Assembly: GCA_964605145.1 (NCBI GenBank)
Contig: CAZSBG010000135.1
Location: forward strand, 1 to 16,271
Origin: CAZSBG01 sp964605145
GTDB taxonomy: Bacteria > Zhuqueibacterota > Zhuqueibacteria > Thermofontimicrobiales > Thermofontimicrobiaceae
Length of the DNA stretch: 16,271 nucleotides
Direction of reading: 5' to 3'
In this document: piece by piece, positions 13,970-16,271 of the stretch
Position numbering within the stretch: the stretch's first letter is position 1
How the letters are laid out: the number at the start of each line of letters is the position of its first letter
Program-made: the position numbers and the translations under genes
Notes under the pieces: generated by a model
The model's database searches: none
The model's input: only the letters and a program-made list of their open reading frames with translations
What the model was told of the DNA's origin: nothing

Positions 13970-14815
13970 ATGATCGGTTATCTGAATGGAGATTTTCTGC
14001 CAAAAGAAGAAATCACCATTTCTCCGGATGATCGGGGATTTCTCTTTGCCGATGGCGCTTACGAAGTGATTCGATGCTACGAAGGAAAATTATTTAAGAA
14101 TGAAGCCCATATTCAGCGCCTCGGCAGAAGTTTGAAGGCGCTTCGGATTGAATTTCCCGAAGTGAACGAATTGACTGTTGTCGCAGAGCAGCTCATCGAA
14201 AAAAACAATTTGAACACCGATCAGGCGACAGTCTATTTTCAGGCGTCACGAGGGGTAGCGCCGCGCACGCACCGATTTCCGGTGGAACCGGTACCGCCCA
14301 CTGTGTTCGGCTCGGCTTCGGTTTTTCAGCCGCATCAGGAGGAACTGGATACCGGCATCAAAGTCATTCTGGTTTCTGAAACCCGATGGAGCCGGTGCGA
14401 TATCAAATCCATTTCACTTCTTCCCAATATTCTGGCACATCAATTGGCCAGGGACAACGGTGCGATGGAAGCTGTCTTCATTCGCGACGGCGCGGTGACT
14501 GAAGGGACGCATTCTAATTTTTTTGGTGTTTACGATGGGCAACTCGTCACTGCACCGGAATCCAACTATCTGCTGCCTGGCATAACGCGACAGGTTGTGC
14601 TTGATCTCGCGTTAATTATGGGTATCCCGGTGAAAAAATTCCCCATCCTTGAAACACAACTGAAACATGCTGATGAAATATTTATCGCCGGCACCACTGT
14701 TGAAATAACTCCCGTTGTACGTGTGGCTGAATGGACTGTCGGAAACGGAAAACCGGGGCCAATAACAAAAAAACTACAGACCGCATTTTATGAATATCTC
14801 TATAAAACCAGATAG
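13970..14815 (+). CDS. dat: D-amino-acid transaminase (fold-type IV PLP enzyme)
   Basis: The enzyme interconverts D-alanine and D-glutamate with their keto acids, supplying peptidoglycan precursors. The 281 residues match the Bacillus D-AAT length. K146 in SRCDIKSISLLPN is the PLP lysine in the D-AAT-specific context. R99 and H101 in RGVAPRTHRFP match the Arg/His pair that binds the substrate carboxylate in D-AAT and is absent from branched-chain enzymes. E178 in VTEGTHSNFF is the residue contacting the pyridine nitrogen. LLPGITRQVVL and AGTTVEITPV are the cofactor-phosphate strands. CAGGAG lies ahead of the ATG. Given murE upstream, a D-Glu/D-Ala role is the best reading. 4-amino-4-deoxychorismate lyase or IlvE is less likely because of the R/H pair. 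Confidence 0.93.
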   Translation: MIGYLNGDFLPKEEITISPDDRGFLFADGAYEVIRCYEGKLFKNEAHIQRLGRSLKALRIEFPEVNELTVVAEQLIEKNNLNTDQATVYFQASRGVAPRTHRFPVEPVPPTVFGSASVFQPHQEELDTGIKVILVSETRWSRCDIKSISLLPNILAHQLARDNGAMEAVFIRDGAVTEGTHSNFFGVYDGQLVTAPESNYLLPGITRQVVLDLALIMGIPVKKFPILETQLKHADEIFIAGTTVEITPVVRVAEWTVGNGKPGPITKKLQTAFYEYLYKTR

Positions 14816-14859
14816 CTCAATCGAAAACTATTCTTTCACTATCAAATCGAGGTGAATCC

Positions 14860-15960
14860 ATGCAAAACTGCACTCAAATAACCATCATCGGCACAGGACT
14901 CATTGGTGGCTCCATTGGTCTTGCCTTAAAAAGAAAAAAGCTGTGCACATCCATTGTGGGTGTGGATGAATATTCCATCATCCACCAGGCGCTGGATCGC
15001 GGCGCCATAACCGAAGGCTATAATCCTTCGGAACTTGAACAAGCGCTTAAGGGTTCCGACCTGATTTTTGTGTGCACCCCGGTTCAGCAAATTATTGAAT
15101 TACTGCCTAAATTAGCCAAACTCGCCGATGAAAATGCCCTCATTTGCGATGTGGGCAGCACCAAGTCTTACATCGTATCCGAAGCGAGCAAATATTTTGG
15201 TGAGAGAAATTATTTTCTTGGAACCCATCCCATGGCCGGCGCTGAAAAGCGTGGCATAGAATCGGTGGATCCGTTTTTGTTCGAAAATGCAATCTGGGTG
15301 CTCACTCCGGGCCAGTTAGTGCCGGAGGCTATCACGCGAAAAGTTGGCATGCTGTTCGAATCCATCGGCGCCAAAATTTTGATGCTGACACCGGAAATGC
15401 ACGATGACATTGCCGCCGGGGTCAGTCATTTGCCGCAATTCGCCGCAGTGGCTATGGTGAATTTATTGGGCCGACACAACCAGGAAAATGCGAATTTTTT
15501 AAAATTAGCTGCCGGCGGCTTTCGCGATATGACGCGTATTGCATCCAGCCCTTTTTCGGTCTGGAAAGACATTTGCCGTACCAATCGGGATCAGATCGTT
15601 AAATTTTTAGAGGAATACATGAACGAATTGAAGCAGGTGCGAAATTATTTGCTTGATCAGGATCTGGAAGTCTATTTCGACCGGGCGGCTACCACACGAC
15701 TTGCCATCCCCAAAGACAGCAAGGGATTTTTACGTCCACTTTTCGATGTTTCAATTTCAGTAGAGGATGAACCCGGCGTGATCGCCAAATTTTCCAATTT
15801 GTTAGCCAAAGGCAATATAAACATTAAAGATATCGAAGTACTGAAAGTCCGCGAAGGTGAAGGCGGTTCCATCCGGTTGGCATTTGAGACGGATCGGGAA
15901 CGTAAAGAAGCAGTGAAGCTGATCCGCGAAGCAGGATTTTCGTGCTATGCGCGGGATTGA
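14860..15960 (+). CDS. tyrA: Prephenate dehydrogenase with C-terminal ACT domain
   Basis: TyrA oxidatively decarboxylates prephenate to 4-hydroxyphenylpyruvate in tyrosine synthesis. The 366-residue product has the Rossmann nucleotide loop IIGTGLIGGSIG (9-20), with an acidic residue (D36 in GVDEYS) that favours NAD. VGSTKSYI (98-105), GTHPMAGAEKRGIES (121-135) and the catalytic-histidine segment GVSHLPQFAA (H190) are all present. An ACT regulatory domain follows from about 297: DVSISVEDEPGVIAKFSNLL, then INIKDIEVLK. This suggests feedback control by an amino acid, most likely tyrosine. GAGGTG lies six bases before the ATG. The gene starts 44 bases after the transaminase stop and is probably co-transcribed with it. 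That transaminase could also act on an aromatic keto acid, but its motifs favour D-amino acids. Confidence 0.95.
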   Translation: MQNCTQITIIGTGLIGGSIGLALKRKKLCTSIVGVDEYSIIHQALDRGAITEGYNPSELEQALKGSDLIFVCTPVQQIIELLPKLAKLADENALICDVGSTKSYIVSEASKYFGERNYFLGTHPMAGAEKRGIESVDPFLFENAIWVLTPGQLVPEAITRKVGMLFESIGAKILMLTPEMHDDIAAGVSHLPQFAAVAMVNLLGRHNQENANFLKLAAGGFRDMTRIASSPFSVWKDICRTNRDQIVKFLEEYMNELKQVRNYLLDQDLEVYFDRAATTRLAIPKDSKGFLRPLFDVSISVEDEPGVIAKFSNLLAKGNINIKDIEVLKVREGEGGSIRLAFETDRERKEAVKLIREAGFSCYARD

Positions 15961-15984
15961 TTTTTGATGAAGAGTATAGAATGC

Positions 15985-16008
15985 CGCGAAGACACGAAGG
16001 CGCGAAGA
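15985..16008 (+). repeat. Three CGCGAAGA-type octamers
   Basis: CGCGAAGA, CACGAAGG and CGCGAAGA follow in exact eight-base phase, 24 bases after the tyrA stop codon. Confidence 0.6.
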
Positions 16009-16080
16009 ATTAAAAAAATATTTCAAAGAGTAAATTTCTGAGAAATTTTTGAAGTTATATTCCTAATCTGGATAAACCAG

Positions 16081-16129
16081 AAATTCCAAAACGCAAAAAT
16101 CAAATAACAAATAAAATCCAAACTTCAAA
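16081..16129 (+). repeat. Heptanucleotide array (AAATTCC type)
   Basis: Seven units in seven-base phase: AAATTCC, AAAACGC, AAAAATC, AAATAAC, AAATAAA, ATCCAAA, CTTCAAA. The period matches the arrays at 2545-2731 although the units are degenerate, so the same generating process may have acted at both ends of the window. Confidence 0.5.
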
Positions 16130-16271
16130 AAGACGTGAGTTCAAAACAATATTATTTTAATATTTCCACTGGATCTATTTTCTGCCAAAAATGGTCAGGA
16201 TTTTACTTCTCTGGTACGTAACTATTCAGTCCCATTTTGATCATAAAAAAAGTTAAAAAAGTACTGGCGTC

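Larger units (their letters stand above)
15961..16271. other. Gene-free repeat-rich tail of the window
   Basis: No convincing gene occurs on either strand. The stretch holds an octamer array (15985-16008), a heptamer array (16081-16129) and a small A/T hairpin AATATTA-TTT-TAATATT (16148-16164). I saw no T-run that would make a clear intrinsic terminator for tyrA. Confidence 0.6.

Noticed and set aside
13970..14815. Branched-chain aminotransferase IlvE or aminodeoxychorismate lyase
   Set aside because: The R-x-H pair and the CDIKS context around the PLP lysine are typical of D-amino-acid transaminases.
16200..16271. Possible insertion-sequence end near the window edge
   Set aside because: The segment around GGTACGTAACTATTCAG looked IS-like at first sight, but there is no transposase, matching inverted end or duplication inside the window.

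Overview
The window looks like a chromosome fragment of an uncultivated bacterium of the FCB group, most like candidate division KSB1 or Calditrichota. This is an inference. It rests on a Por/T9SS-type sorting module with the NYPNPFNP signature, a DAP-type MurE (so a diderm-type peptidoglycan), a SurA-like lipoprotein, moderate GC, AAA-rich lysine codons and intergenic DNA full of short tandem and palindromic repeats. I saw no rRNA, tRNA, CRISPR array or transposase.

Layout. Bases 1-460 hold a small antitoxin-like gene with no partner toxin. Bases 462-3867 (minus strand) hold a clan-A glycoside hydrolase-like protein and a uroporphyrinogen-decarboxylase-superfamily protein, separated by inverted arrays of seven-base repeats. 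Bases 3941-4123 pack three palindromic repeats in under 200 bases, next to mutM (4134-4964, minus). Bases 5196-8782 form an accessory island, all minus strand except one fragment: a relB/yafQ toxin-antitoxin pair at one end, a vapBC pair at the other, and between them a chimeric secreted protein gene and a broken cysteine-rich gene. Bases 9012-15960 (plus strand) are housekeeping: a minimal HEXXH peptidase, murE, a SurA-like isomerase lipoprotein, a PHP phosphoesterase, a D-amino-acid transaminase and tyrA. The last 311 bases carry only repeats.

The most unusual feature is the gene at 6296-8128. Its N-terminal third has host-like codons, a signal peptide and a CnaB-like domain that appears to be split by a Por/T9SS sorting module, which normally sits at the extreme C-terminus. 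At about base 7453 codon use changes sharply (AGG arginine, AAG lysine), and the protein becomes cadherin/Ig-like plus a second CnaB-like domain plus an unrecognised C-terminal domain. In style this recalls secreted proteins of DPANN archaea. The foreign-looking DNA runs to about base 5890. It holds the 3' ends of two convergent genes, both frameshifted and both lacking their own 5' ends, as if one captured fragment had been joined to a resident export module.

In the housekeeping block, the transaminase (D-glutamate/D-alanine supply) and MurE (addition of the third stem-peptide residue) both serve peptidoglycan synthesis. TyrA serves tyrosine synthesis. The isomerase lipoprotein would assist envelope protein folding.
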